Assembly: GCF_031458255.1 (NCBI RefSeq)
Contig: NZ_JAVDYC010000001.1
Location: 5,713,001 to 5,777,000, forward strand
Origin: Catenuloplanes niger
GTDB taxonomy: Bacteria > Actinomycetota > Actinomycetes > Mycobacteriales > Micromonosporaceae
DNA: 64,000 bases
Direction: 5' to 3'
Shown here: positions 1 to 8,893 of the stretch, piece by piece
Layout: every line of letters begins with the position of its first letter
Position numbering within the stretch: the stretch's first letter is position 1
Position numbers and translations under genes: made by a program
The notes under the pieces: generated by a model
What the model saw: only the letters and a program-made list of their open reading frames with translations
Told to the model about the DNA's origin: nothing
The model's database searches: none

Positions 1-766
1 ACAGCGCATCCGGAATGATCTTGCCCTGGCTGCAGACCACCACCGGTTCGCCGGCCGCGGCCAGCACCCGGATCCGGTCGGCCGCGACCTCGTGCCGCTG
101 CTCGGGCCGCTCGCCGGAGCGCGGCTCGTCGAACGACGCGTCCACCTCGACCGGCAGGTCCACGGTCGCGGCCAGCGGCGCCAGCGTCTGCTGGCAGCGC
201 CGCGGCGACGCGGAGATCAGCCGTTGCGGCCCGAGGTGCGCGCACAGTTCGGCCAGCTCGCGGGACTCCAGCGCGCCCACCTCGTCCAGCGGGCGTGCCG
301 AGTCCGCGCCGGGCCAGGCCTCGCGGCGGCCGGCGTGCCCGTGCCGGACCACGGCCAGCACGGCGGTGACCGGCGGCAGCGCGGCGAACGCGTCCACCAC
401 CCGGCCGTCGTGCGGATAGCTGAGCAGCTTGCGGGCCTGCGGCACCGGTAGCCAGCGCAGGTCGTCGACCTCCGCGTTCGGCGTGAACGGTGCGGCCTCG
501 ACGTCCGGGCGGGGACGCATCGACCAGTACTCGACCAGTTTGGCGGCGTCCCGGGTCTCGTACCGGATGGCGGGCAGCCGGACCTGGGGGACCGCGGGCA
601 CCGCGGTCTCCTCCCCGACCTCGCGCACGGCCGCGGTCAGCGGGTGCTCGCCCGGGTCGAGCTTGCCCTTGGGCAGCGACCAGTCGTCGTACTTCGGGCG
701 GTGGATCAGGCAGATCTCCGGCCCGTGCGCGGCCGGGCGCCACAGGACGCCACCGGCCGCCCGCAC
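1..766 (-). CDS. mutT1: Nudix hydrolase fused to a SixA-like histidine phosphatase (MutT1-like), 3' end outside window
   Basis: Read on the reverse strand from a GTG at 766 and still open at base 1, so the C-terminus is missing. The N-terminal half has a Nudix box (GKLDPGE, seven residues, then REVGEET) preceded by PKYDDWSLPKG. The second half starts with VVRHGHAGRREAWPG, the RHG phosphohistidine core of the SixA/phosphoglycerate mutase family, followed by SASPRRCQQT. This two-domain layout is that of mycobacterial MutT1, which degrades 8-oxo-dGTP and diadenosine polyphosphates. The start lies 5 nt after the stop of the CYTH-CHAD gene, so the two are probably co-transcribed with ppk. The last residue of the box region is A rather than the usual G. 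The function is a family inference. Confidence 0.88.
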   Translation of the reverse strand, partial: MRAAGGVLWRPAAHGPEICLIHRPKYDDWSLPKGKLDPGEHPLTAAVREVGEETAVPAVPQVRLPAIRYETRDAAKLVEYWSMRPRPDVEAAPFTPNAEVDDLRWLPVPQARKLLSYPHDGRVVDAFAALPPVTAVLAVVRHGHAGRREAWPGADSARPLDEVGALESRELAELCAHLGPQRLISASPRRCQQTLAPLAATVDLPVEVDASFDEPRSGERPEQRHEVAADRIRVLAAAGEPVVVCSQGKIIPDAL

Positions 767-771
767 GGTTC

Positions 772-2313
772 TCAGCGCAGCCAAGCGGTCTTCTTCGGTT
801 GTGCCGCGTTCTCCCACGCCGCGGGGAATGCCCCGCGAACGGCGTGGATAACCGCGCGCTCCCGTTCGGCCAGCCGGCCGGCCGTCACTGCCATGCCATG
901 ATCATCCGGCTTCTCGGCCGCCAGGTCCAGCCACGTCTCCGCGGCCATCGCGGCGTCCTGGTGCTCGCCGAGCAGGTTCTGCACCTTGGACAGCGCCTTG
1001 CCGAGCGCGGCGGCCTGCCCGCCGAGTACCGGGGCGACGGCCTCCACCGCGTACCGCGCGCGCTTGCCGTTGATCCGCACGCCGTGCCAGCGCTCGTCCG
1101 AGTCGCCGGTCTGCAGGGCGGCCGCGCCGGCCACGCCCTTGCTGCCGTTGACCAGCACGTCCCACGGGCGGGACACCAGGTGCGGCAGCACCTCGGACGC
1201 GGGCGCGTCCGCGTCCGGCGTGAGCTTCGGCTCCCGGGCGGCCTCGACCAGCAGGTCGACCAGTTTCCGGTACCGCGGCGTGCGCAGCGCCGCGTCCAGC
1301 GCGTCGAGCGCCTTGCGCTGCCGCTTCGCCAGCCGGGCGTCGAGCCGGTCCACGGCCCGCTCGTCCAGCGGCGCCAGCGGGTCGAGCGCGGCGGTCTTGC
1401 GCAGCCGGGCGCGCAGCACCTCGGCGTCGCGGGCCGCGCCGAGCACGCCGGCGATCCAGCCCAGCTCGTCCCGGAGCGTACGCGCCCAGGACGTCTTCAC
1501 CAGCGCGCCGAACGTACGCAGGTCGCTGCGCAGCCGGCGGCAGCCGACCCGCATCTGGTGCACCGCGGTGTCGCCGCCCGGCAGCGGCGCGCCGAGCCGG
1601 ACCAGCGGGTCGTGCGCCAGGATGCGGCCGATGCCGTCCCGGATCGCGGCGGTCACCACGTCGCCGGCGGTCGGCGCGTCCGGCAGTTCGCCGGCCGGCA
1701 CCAGGTCCGGCGCCGCGCTCGCGGCCGCGCCCATCGCGCGCGCGTGCTTCGGCGTGAACGTGCCGGCCGTGGCGCCCGCCTTGACCAGCAGCGCCTCCAC
1801 CGCGTCGAGCAGCGCCGCGTCGCCGTCCGCGCGCTCCACCTCGACCTCGCGGAACGTGGACCGGACCTTCTCGCCGTCCAGCACCTCGACGGTGTCGTCG
1901 TCCAGTTCGGCCAGCACGGTGCCGTCGCCGGACTGCAGCAGGTACGCCCGGCGTGCGCTGCGGACCACCACGGCCGGGACCAGTTCCTCACCCCGCGCGT
2001 ACGGCGTGACCAGCGCGGACATCTCGGCCGGCGGCGTCTTCGCCTTCTTGCCGGCCCGGGAGATCTCGTGCCGGGTGCCGGGCACGTCCGCCGGGAGTTT
2101 CACGGTCCACGGCTCGTCGTCGCCCTTGCGGAAGCGCAGCGAGACGCCGGCCCGGGCCAGCCGGAGGTCCTCCGTGTCGAAGTACGTCGCGGTCAGCACC
2201 TTCGGCTCCTTGGCCACCACCCGCCCGCCGGAGGGCAGCGCACCCGTCAGGTCGGGCAGGTCGAACTCCGTGGCCACCTCGTACTTGCGTTCTTCCTCCA
2301 GCATGGTCGTCAC
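772..2313 (-). CDS. CYTH and CHAD domain-containing protein (polyphosphate-associated)
   Basis: 513 aa, ATG start. The CYTH (triphosphate tunnel) domain occupies about residues 5-195; its ExExK-type signature is visible as EEERKYEV at residues 6-13, and charged strands follow (FDTEDLRLARAGVSLRFRKG). The CHAD domain fills about 215-505, opening with VHQMRVGCRRLRS at 251-263, a conserved His/Arg helix, and ending in basic helices. CHAD domains bind polyphosphate and CYTH domains hydrolyse or bind triphosphates. The gene sits directly downstream of ppk1 on the same strand, with 38 nt between the two coding regions, which fits a role in polyphosphate granule binding or turnover. Enzymatic activity is not shown by the sequence alone. 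A second ATG at codon 4 is possible. Confidence 0.92.
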   Translation of the reverse strand: MTTMLEEERKYEVATEFDLPDLTGALPSGGRVVAKEPKVLTATYFDTEDLRLARAGVSLRFRKGDDEPWTVKLPADVPGTRHEISRAGKKAKTPPAEMSALVTPYARGEELVPAVVVRSARRAYLLQSGDGTVLAELDDDTVEVLDGEKVRSTFREVEVERADGDAALLDAVEALLVKAGATAGTFTPKHARAMGAAASAAPDLVPAGELPDAPTAGDVVTAAIRDGIGRILAHDPLVRLGAPLPGGDTAVHQMRVGCRRLRSDLRTFGALVKTSWARTLRDELGWIAGVLGAARDAEVLRARLRKTAALDPLAPLDERAVDRLDARLAKRQRKALDALDAALRTPRYRKLVDLLVEAAREPKLTPDADAPASEVLPHLVSRPWDVLVNGSKGVAGAAALQTGDSDERWHGVRINGKRARYAVEAVAPVLGGQAAALGKALSKVQNLLGEHQDAAMAAETWLDLAAEKPDDHGMAVTAGRLAERERAVIHAVRGAFPAAWENAAQPKKTAWLR

Positions 2314-2351
2314 GATAACCGCCGAAAGTTAACTGACTCGTCGGAACGCGT

Positions 2352-4550
2352 TCAACCGTTGGCCCGGATCGTGCGCCGCAGCAGCACCGACTGCAGGTGG
2401 GTGAGCGGCTTGTCGACCGTGGACACCCGGCGCACCCAGGCGCCGTCCGGCTGCAGGTCGAAGCCCTCGCACTCGTCGCTCATCGAGATCCGCAGCACGG
2501 TCTCCAGCTCCCGGGTGGCGACCGGGTCGGTGACCTGCACCAGCGCCTCGACGCGGCGGTCCAGGTTGCGGTGCATCATGTCCGCGGAGCCGATCCAGAA
2601 CTCGGCCGGCTCCTCGTGCCGGCCGGCCTCCACGTCCGCCCGGGACGGCCCGGGGCCGAACCGGAAGATGCGCGAGTGCTCCAGGAACCGGCCGACGATC
2701 GAGCGGACCCGGATGTTCTCCGACAGGCCGGGCACGCCGGGGCGCAGCGCGCACATGCCGCGCACCACCACCTCGATCCGCACGCCGGCCCGGGACGCCC
2801 GGTAGAGCGCGTCGATGAACTCCTCGTCGACCAGCGAGTTCACCTTGATCTGGACCAGCGTCGGCAGGCCCCGCTGCGCGCGCTCGACCTGCCGGTTGAC
2901 GCGGTCGATCAGGCCGGCGCGCACGCCGTGCGGCGCCACCAGCAGACGGCGGTACGCGGTCTGCCGGCTGTACCCGGTGAGTACGTTGAACAGGTCGGTG
3001 ACGTCCGCGCCCACCTCGGGGTCCGCGGTGAGCAGCCCGAAGTCCTCGTACAGCCGCGCGGTCTTGGGGTGGTAGTTGCCGGTGCCGATGTGGCAGTAGC
3101 GGCGGATCTGTGTGCCCTCCTGCCGTACCACCAGGGAGGTCTTGCAGTGGGTCTTGAGGCCGACCAGGCCGTAGACCACGTGGCAGCCGGCCCGTTCCAG
3201 CTTCCGCGCCCAGCCGATGTTCGCCTGCTCGTCGAAGCGCGCCTTCAGCTCGACCAGCACCACCACCTGCTTGCCCGCGCCGGCCGCCTCGACCAGCGCG
3301 TCCACGATGGGCGAGTCGCCGCTGGTGCGGTACAGCGTCTGCTTGATGGCCAGCACGTTCGGGTCCGCGGCGGCCTGCTCGATGAAGCGCTGCACGCTGG
3401 TGGAGAACGCGTGGTACGGGTGGTGCACCAGCACGTCACCGTCGCGCAGCGAGGCGAAGATGCTGCGCGGCACCTCGCCGTCGATCAGCCGCGGGTGGGT
3501 GGCCGGCACGTACGGCTTGTCCTTCAGGTCCGGCCGGTCCACCGCGCCGTAGATCTGCCACAGCGCGGACATGTCCAGCAGGCCGGGCACCCGCAGCACG
3601 TCGTGACTGTCCACGTCGAGCTCGCGGACCAGCACCTCGAGCATGTGGTCGGAGATGGACGCGGCCACCTCCAGCCGCACCGGCGGGCCGAACCGGCGCT
3701 GGGCCAGCTCCCGCTCCAGCGCCTTGAGCAGGTCCTCGTCCCGGTCCTCGTCGACCTCGAGCTCCGCGTTGCGGGTCACCCGGAACAGGTGGCACTCGAC
3801 CACCTGCATGCCGGAGAAGAGCTGGTCCAGGTGGACCGAGATGAGGTCCTCGACCGGCAGGAAGCGCGCGGTCTGGCCGGGGGAGTTGACCACCACGAAC
3901 CGGGGCACGTTGTTCGGCACCTTGATCCGGGCGAACAGCTCCTGCGGGCTCTCCGGCGAGCGCACCGAGACCGCGAGGTTCAGCGAGCGCGACGAGATGT
4001 ACGGGAACGGGTGCGCGTGGTCCACGGCGAGCGGCGTCAGCACCGGGAAGATGTGCTCCCGGAAGTAGGTCCGCAGCTCCTCGCGCTCGCCGTCGTTCAG
4101 GTCGGCCCAGTGCACCAGGTGGATGCCCTCGGCCGCCATCTTCGGCTGGACCTCGTCGCTGAAGCAGGCCGCGTGCCGGGCGACCAGGCCGGCCGTCTTC
4201 TCCAGGATCATCCGCAGCTGGGTGCGCAGCGGCAGCTGGTCACCGCCGCGGACCGGGATGCCGGCCTGTATGCGCCGCATCAGCCCGGCGATCCGGACCA
4301 TGTAGAACTCGTCCAGGTTGCTGGCGAAGATGGCCAGGAACTTCGCGCGTTCCAGCAGCCGGGTGTCCGGGTCCTCGGCCAGCGTCAGCACCCGGGCGTT
4401 GAAGTCCAGCCAGGACAGCTCGCGGTTGAGGAACCGGTCCTCGGGCAGCGACTCGTCCGGCACCGGGTCCGCACCGAGCAGGTCCTCTATCGGCATCTCC
4501 TGGACCGGCGGGATCTCGGTCGCGGGGTCGGACATCTGGTCCTGGGTCAT
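2352..4550 (-). CDS. ppk1: Polyphosphate kinase 1
   Basis: 732 aa from an ATG at 4550. PPK1 reversibly transfers the gamma-phosphate of ATP onto polyphosphate. The N-domain signature [14 protein letters not shown] lies at residues 38-51. The core block [21 protein letters not shown] contains the His autophosphorylated in the family, and [20 protein letters not shown] marks the phospholipase D-like fold. The reading frame stays open upstream to a GTG at 4736, adding 62 residues. I prefer the ATG because GGAGAGG lies just before it and the extension contains an actinomycete -10-like TAGGGT; the longer form cannot be excluded. It heads the ppk1-CHAD-mutT1 run on the minus strand. Confidence 0.96.
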   Translation of the reverse strand: MTQDQMSDPATEIPPVQEMPIEDLLGADPVPDESLPEDRFLNRELSWLDFNARVLTLAEDPDTRLLERAKFLAIFASNLDEFYMVRIAGLMRRIQAGIPVRGGDQLPLRTQLRMILEKTAGLVARHAACFSDEVQPKMAAEGIHLVHWADLNDGEREELRTYFREHIFPVLTPLAVDHAHPFPYISSRSLNLAVSVRSPESPQELFARIKVPNNVPRFVVVNSPGQTARFLPVEDLISVHLDQLFSGMQVVECHLFRVTRNAELEVDEDRDEDLLKALERELAQRRFGPPVRLEVAASISDHMLEVLVRELDVDSHDVLRVPGLLDMSALWQIYGAVDRPDLKDKPYVPATHPRLIDGEVPRSIFASLRDGDVLVHHPYHAFSTSVQRFIEQAAADPNVLAIKQTLYRTSGDSPIVDALVEAAGAGKQVVVLVELKARFDEQANIGWARKLERAGCHVVYGLVGLKTHCKTSLVVRQEGTQIRRYCHIGTGNYHPKTARLYEDFGLLTADPEVGADVTDLFNVLTGYSRQTAYRRLLVAPHGVRAGLIDRVNRQVERAQRGLPTLVQIKVNSLVDEEFIDALYRASRAGVRIEVVVRGMCALRPGVPGLSENIRVRSIVGRFLEHSRIFRFGPGPSRADVEAGRHEEPAEFWIGSADMMHRNLDRRVEALVQVTDPVATRELETVLRISMSDECEGFDLQPDGAWVRRVSTVDKPLTHLQSVLLRRTIRANG

Positions 4551-4791
4551 GGCGGCCACCTCTCCAGCGTCGGTCGTCACGGGCGATCCGGCTTCATCGG
4601 CGGAGGAGTCGCGGCCCGCGTGCAGCGGGACGTGATCGTCGCTGCGCGGGACCTCGACCCTAGCAGCAGGAACATCGGCGCGAATAAATCTCCCGTCGGG
4701 GCCTCGGTGGCGGACGGTGGCTGGCGCGGTGTTCACCGAATCATCATCACCCGAAAAAAGTTACTGAAACGTGAATTCCGCTTCGGAACGG

Positions 4792-4989
4792 TCAGGTCAG
4801 GCCGGGAAAGGTGATCGAGATTACCTCGCCCCGGTCGTCGCGGACGACGGTCATCCGCTGCCCGAGTCGCAGCAGCCGCATCCCGGACGCGGCGAACGCG
4901 TCCGCGCCGAACGCCACCTCGCTCCCGTCGTCCAGCAGCACCGTGCCGTGATGGGTGTCCTCGTCGAAACGCGCAACGGTCCCCTGCAT
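4792..4989 (-). CDS. Small cold-shock-like (OB-fold) protein
   Basis: 65 aa, ATG start. The sequence MQGTVARFDEDTHHGTVLLD, with later VAFGADAF and GQRMTVVRDDRGEVISI, resembles a compact cold-shock/S1-type nucleic-acid-binding barrel: a GTV-x-F strand, an acidic/Gly loop, then a closing strand ending in FPGL. It lacks the full KGFGFI and VFVH RNP motifs of classical Csp proteins, so the assignment is by pattern only. It lies between cofC and ppk1 on the same strand, about 240 nt upstream of the ppk1 start preferred here, and may be co-transcribed with it. RNA or DNA binding is inferred, not demonstrated. Confidence 0.7.
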   Translation of the reverse strand: MQGTVARFDEDTHHGTVLLDDGSEVAFGADAFAASGMRLLRLGQRMTVVRDDRGEVISITFPGLT

Positions 4990-5070
4990 GGACCAAACCC
5001 TAGACCCAGCGGGGGTACGAGGAAGCTGTCTTCAGACAGGTCGGCGAGGGCCGTCCGGACCGTGGCGGGA

Positions 5071-5715
5071 TCAGTGGGACGTCGATGCCGGACCGCACGG
5101 TGCCGGGACCAGCGCGCCGGTGTGCGTGCCGACGCCGAGCCGGTGCGCCGCGTCCAGGTCGGCGCCGGTGTCCACGTCCCGGCGCAGGCTCGGCCAGTCG
5201 CCGCCCAGCGCCACCGCGCCGGACGCGGCGTGCGCGGCCGCGGACGCCCCGCCGAAGCACGGGTCCAGCGGCACGCCGGGCGGCGCGGTCAGCAGCACGG
5301 TGCCGACGCCGGGCGCGTCCGCGGCGAACCGGCGGCGGGCGGGCGGCTCCGCGGCCGCGCGCAACGCCGCGGACAGCTCGGCCGGGCGCAGCGCGGGCAG
5401 GTCGGCGGTGAGCGCGGCGCGCCAGGACCGGGCGGGCAGGCCGCTCTCCCCGAACCGGATGGCGGGGTTGAGGCCGGCGGCCGGTGCGTCCGGCGCGACC
5501 CGGGCACCGAGCGCGGTCACCACGCCGGCCACCGCCGGATCGTCCGTGACCACGAGCACCTCGCCGACCTCCGGGCAGGACAGCACGGCGGCCACGGTGT
5601 CCCGGGCGAGCGCGAGCGCCAGCCGCTCGTGCGCCGCGGCCGGGACCGCGCCGCGCAGCCGGCTCTTGCCCACCGACACCGGCTTGACCGGGATGACGAC
5701 CGCCCACCTCTGCAC
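5071..5715 (-). CDS. cofC: CofC/FbiD-type guanylyltransferase (coenzyme F420 biosynthesis)
   Basis: 214 aa from a GTG at 5715. The family transfers GMP to 2-phospho-L-lactate or phosphoenolpyruvate to make the activated precursor of coenzyme F420. The start motif RWAVVIPVKPVSVGKSRL is the nucleotide-binding P-loop-like segment of CofC. VLVVTDDPAVA and the later ALTADLPALRPAEL (metal-binding DLP) follow, and LDPCFGGASAAAH corresponds to the substrate loop. The frame is open for another 107 codons upstream, but that part is Arg-rich and non-conserved and antisense to plsC, so I exclude it. It diverges from plsC across about 200 nt. The position next to ppk1 and gpsA matches the fbiD locus of mycobacteria. 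Confidence 0.9.
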   Translation of the reverse strand: MQRWAVVIPVKPVSVGKSRLRGAVPAAAHERLALALARDTVAAVLSCPEVGEVLVVTDDPAVAGVVTALGARVAPDAPAAGLNPAIRFGESGLPARSWRAALTADLPALRPAELSAALRAAAEPPARRRFAADAPGVGTVLLTAPPGVPLDPCFGGASAAAHAASGAVALGGDWPSLRRDVDTGADLDAAHRLGVGTHTGALVPAPCGPASTSH

Positions 5716-5911
5716 CGATTCATCGTGCCAGCTCGGCGCGCCGCCATCGACCCGTGGTGCGCGGCGGGGAACGCTCCGGGTGCGGCGCGTCCGCCCCGCC
5801 CTGGTCTGCCGGGGCCGGGGCAGGCATGATTTCGCCACAGGCCGTGCACGGCCTCCGGCCTGCGGGGTGTGGCGCAGGCGGCCGTGCCCGAGAGGGGACA
5901 GGGGGATCGCC

Positions 5912-6682
5912 GTGGCACCGCACAGACTGGGTTTCCTGCAGCGGCTGGCCGCGTGGATCGTGATTCCCGCCATGCGCGTCTGGACCCGGCCGACCTGGCG
6001 TGGCGCGCACCACATGCCCACGGACCGCGGCTTCATCGTGGTGGTGAACCACTCCTCGCACTTCGACCCGTTCCCGGTGGCCGACTTCCTCTACAGCAAC
6101 GGCGCCTGGCCCCGCTTCCTGGGCAAGGCGAGCCTCTTCCGGCTGCCGGTGGTCGGGCCGTGGCTCGGCCGGATCAAGCAGGTGCCGGTCGAGCGCGGCA
6201 GCGCGGAGGCGGCCCAGTCGGTGGAGACGCTGGCCGCGGCGGTGCGCGAGGGCGGCGCCGTGGTGATCTACCCGGAGGGCACCACCACCCGGCATCCCGA
6301 CCTGTGGCCGATGCACGGCAAGACCGGCGCGGCCCGGGTGGCGCTGCTCACCGGCGCCCCGGTCGTCCCGGTCGCCCAGTGGGGCGCGCACCGGGTGTTC
6401 GACCCCCGGGACTCCACGTTCCGCCTCGCCCCGCGGACCCCGGTGACCGTGCTGGCCGGCCCGCCGATGGACCTGAGCCGGTGGGCCGGGGTCGAGCCGA
6501 CCCGCGCGGTGCTGGACGAGGTCACCGAGGCGATGATGACGGAGGTCCGCGACCTGCTCGCGGAGATCCGCGGTGGCACCCCGCCGCCGCTGTGGCAGTA
6601 CTCGGCAGCGCCGCGCCGCGGCCGGGCCGAGGCGGCGAGCGAGCCCGTGGGACGCGCGGGCGAGCGGGAGGGAATGGCCTGA
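5912..6682 (+). CDS. plsC: 1-acyl-sn-glycerol-3-phosphate acyltransferase family protein
   Basis: 256 aa from a GTG at 5912, with GAGGGGACAGGGGG a few bases upstream as ribosome-binding site. It is an acyl-CoA/acyl-ACP acyltransferase of the PlsC family: the catalytic NHSSHFD motif (HxxxxD) is near residue 45 and the lysophosphatidate-binding block YPEGTTTR near residue 118. A hydrophobic N-terminus ([12 protein letters not shown]) probably associates with the membrane. It makes phosphatidic acid in phospholipid synthesis. The stop overlaps the gpsA start (ATGA), so acylation of glycerol phosphate and its supply are translationally coupled. The open frame extends far upstream to 4955, but that part is antisense to cofC and not conserved. 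Confidence 0.92.
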   Translation: MAPHRLGFLQRLAAWIVIPAMRVWTRPTWRGAHHMPTDRGFIVVVNHSSHFDPFPVADFLYSNGAWPRFLGKASLFRLPVVGPWLGRIKQVPVERGSAEAAQSVETLAAAVREGGAVVIYPEGTTTRHPDLWPMHGKTGAARVALLTGAPVVPVAQWGAHRVFDPRDSTFRLAPRTPVTVLAGPPMDLSRWAGVEPTRAVLDEVTEAMMTEVRDLLAEIRGGTPPPLWQYSAAPRRGRAEAASEPVGRAGEREGMA

Positions 6683-7680
6683 TGCGGGCAGCCGTGCTGG
6701 GTGCCGGGTCCTGGGGGACCGCGTTCGCGAAGGTGCTGGCGGACGCCGGTACGGACGTGACGATGTGGGCACGCCGGGAGGAGGTGGCCGCCTCCATCCG
6801 GGACCGGCGGGTCAATCCCGACTACTTCCCGCAGACGCGGCTGCCGGACCGGATCACCGCCACCGCGCACGCGGGCGAGGCGATCACCGGCGCGGAGATC
6901 GTGGTGCTCGCCGTGCCGTCGCAGACGCTGCGCGGCAACCTCGCGGAGTGGGTACGCCACCTGGAGCCGGACGCGTCGCTGGTGTCGCTGATGAAGGGCA
7001 TCGAGCTGAGCACCACGAAGCGGATGAGCGAGGTCATCGTGGAGACCTCCGGCGTGGCCGCGGAGCGCGTGGTCGTGGTCACCGGGCCGAACCTGGCGCC
7101 GGAGATCATGCTGGGGCAGCCCGCCGCCACCGTCGTGGCCTGCACCGACCTGGAGCGGGCGAAGGCGGTGCAGAAGGCGGTCACCGCGCCGTACCTGCGG
7201 CCGTACACGAACACCGACGTGATCGGCTGCGAGCTCGGCGGCGCGGTGAAGAACGTGATCGCGCTCGCCTACGGCGTGGCCACCGCGATGGGGCTCGGCG
7301 ACAACACGAAGGCCACGCTGATCACCCGTGGCCTGGCGGAGACGCTGCGGCTCGGCGTGGCACTCGGCGCGGACCCGCTCACGTTCGCGGGTCTGGCCGG
7401 CCTCGGCGACCTGGTCGCCACCTGTTCGTCGCCGTTCTCCCGGAACCGCACGTTCGGCGAGCACCTGGGTCGCGGCGAGACGTTGGAGGAGGCGCAGGCC
7501 TCCACCCGGCAGACCGCCGAGGGCGTGAAGAGCTGCCTGGGCATCCGGGACCTGGCCCGCAAGCACGGCGTGGACATGCCGATCACCGAGCAGGTGGAAC
7601 GGATCTGCCACGAGGGCGTCTCGCCGAAGGTGGCGATGCTCGCACTGATGAACCGCGAGCTGCAGCACGAGGTCCGATAG
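6682..7680 (+). CDS. gpsA: NAD(P)-dependent glycerol-3-phosphate dehydrogenase
   Basis: 332 aa, ATG start overlapping the plsC stop. It reduces dihydroxyacetone phosphate to sn-glycerol 3-phosphate for phospholipids. The Rossmann dinucleotide motif [10 protein letters not shown] is at residues 7-16, [12 protein letters not shown] follows near 125, and the catalytic Lys lies in [15 protein letters not shown] near residue 185-195. The substrate-binding segment [13 protein letters not shown] is present. Length is standard for the family. The neighbouring plsC and the conserved gpsA-ddl-thiL order in actinobacteria support the call. Confidence 0.97.
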   Translation: MRAAVLGAGSWGTAFAKVLADAGTDVTMWARREEVAASIRDRRVNPDYFPQTRLPDRITATAHAGEAITGAEIVVLAVPSQTLRGNLAEWVRHLEPDASLVSLMKGIELSTTKRMSEVIVETSGVAAERVVVVTGPNLAPEIMLGQPAATVVACTDLERAKAVQKAVTAPYLRPYTNTDVIGCELGGAVKNVIALAYGVATAMGLGDNTKATLITRGLAETLRLGVALGADPLTFAGLAGLGDLVATCSSPFSRNRTFGEHLGRGETLEEAQASTRQTAEGVKSCLGIRDLARKHGVDMPITEQVERICHEGVSPKVAMLALMNRELQHEVR

Positions 7681-7687
7681 GCGGATC

Positions 7688-8800
7688 ATGGGCGGCATGA
7701 GTCTTGAGGGTGACGGCACCCGGGTGGTGCACGCCGGTCTGCCGGAGCCGGTGCCGGGCGAGCCGTTCCTGCCCGGCCCGGTGTTCGCGGCGCCGTACCA
7801 CCTGGACCCGGTGGCCGGGCCGGCCGGGGCCGCGGACGGCTACGGGCGGCCGGACAACCGGACCCGGCGCGCGCTGGAGACCGCGATCGGCGAGCTGGAG
7901 GGCGGCGACACGCTGGCGTTCGCGTCCGGCCAGGCCGCGATCACGGCGGCGCTGCTGACCGTGCTGCGGCCGGGCGACGCGGTGCTGCTGCCGTCGGACG
8001 GCTACTTCGCGGTCCGCGCGTTCGCCGCGGGCACGCTCGCGGAGCTGGGCGTGGACGTGCGGACCGCGCCGACGGCCGGGCCGTACCCGTCGTTCGAGGG
8101 CATCCGCCTGGTGCTGCTGGAGACGCCGGCCAACCCGGGCCTGGACGTCTGCGACGTGCGCGCGGTCGCCGAGGCCGCACACGCGGCCGGTGCGCTGGTC
8201 GCGGTGGACAACACCGCGGCCACGCCGCTCGGCCAGCGCCCGCTGGAGCTGGGCGCGGACCTGGTGGTGGCGTCCGGCACCAAGGCGCTGACCGGCCACT
8301 CCGACCTGCTGCTCGGCTACGTCAGCACGCGCGACGGGTCGCTGCTGTCCGGGCTGACCACCTGGCGCGCGCAGACCGGTGGCGTGCCGGGCGCGTTCGA
8401 CTGCTGGCTGGCGCACCGCTCGCTGGGCACGCTGGACCTGCGGCTGGCCCGGCAGACCGGCAACGCGGCCGCGCTGGCGCCGATGCTGGCCGCGCACCCG
8501 GCGGTGACCGGCGTGCGCTGGCCCGGCCTGCCGGACGACCCGGCGTACCCGGTGGCGAGCGCGCAGATGCGCCGGATCCCGGGCCTGATCGGCTTCGATC
8601 TCGGTTCCGCGGACCGGGTGGCCACGTTTCTGCGACGGTCCCGGCTGGTCTTCGCGGCCACGTCGTTCGGCGGGCTGCACACCACCGCGGACCGGCGCGC
8701 GCAGTGGGGCGACGACACCACGCCCGGCTTCGTCCGTCTGTCCTGCGGCATCGAGGACCCGGACGACCTGGTGGCGGACGTGCGGGCCGCGCTCGACTGA
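7688..8800 (+). CDS. PLP-dependent Cys/Met metabolism family enzyme (cystathionine gamma-lyase-like)
   Basis: 370 aa from an ATG at 7688; an ATG three codons later is equally possible. Fold-type I PLP enzyme of the Cys/Met metabolism family. Features seen are the cofactor phosphate region GYGRPDNRTRRALE and ASGQAAITAALL, the PLP-stacking/aspartate strand ALVAVDNTAATPLGQRP, and the Schiff-base lysine in VASGTKALTGHSD. The C-terminus SFGGLHTTADRRAQW...VRLSCGIEDPDDLVAD is typical. It begins 8 nt after gpsA and is probably in the same operon. Whether it is a cystathionine gamma-lyase, gamma-synthase or another lyase cannot be decided from sequence. Confidence 0.9.
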   Translation: MGGMSLEGDGTRVVHAGLPEPVPGEPFLPGPVFAAPYHLDPVAGPAGAADGYGRPDNRTRRALETAIGELEGGDTLAFASGQAAITAALLTVLRPGDAVLLPSDGYFAVRAFAAGTLAELGVDVRTAPTAGPYPSFEGIRLVLLETPANPGLDVCDVRAVAEAAHAAGALVAVDNTAATPLGQRPLELGADLVVASGTKALTGHSDLLLGYVSTRDGSLLSGLTTWRAQTGGVPGAFDCWLAHRSLGTLDLRLARQTGNAAALAPMLAAHPAVTGVRWPGLPDDPAYPVASAQMRRIPGLIGFDLGSADRVATFLRRSRLVFAATSFGGLHTTADRRAQWGDDTTPGFVRLSCGIEDPDDLVADVRAALD

Positions 8801-8893
8801 CCCGGGCCGGGGTGGCCGCGCCGCGCGACAGGAATGCCGTCTGGATCATCGGAAGCGGGTCCCCACAAAGAGGGTGAATGGGACACTGGCGTC

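Noticed and set aside
4551-4736. 62-residue N-terminal extension of PPK1 from a GTG at 4736
   Set aside because: The ATG at 4550 has a strong ribosome-binding site and the extension contains a -10-like TAGGGT; kept as an alternative only.
4955-5911. Long plus-strand frame upstream of plsC
   Set aside because: Arg/Ala/Ser-rich translation antisense to cofC; the PlsC family start is at 5912.
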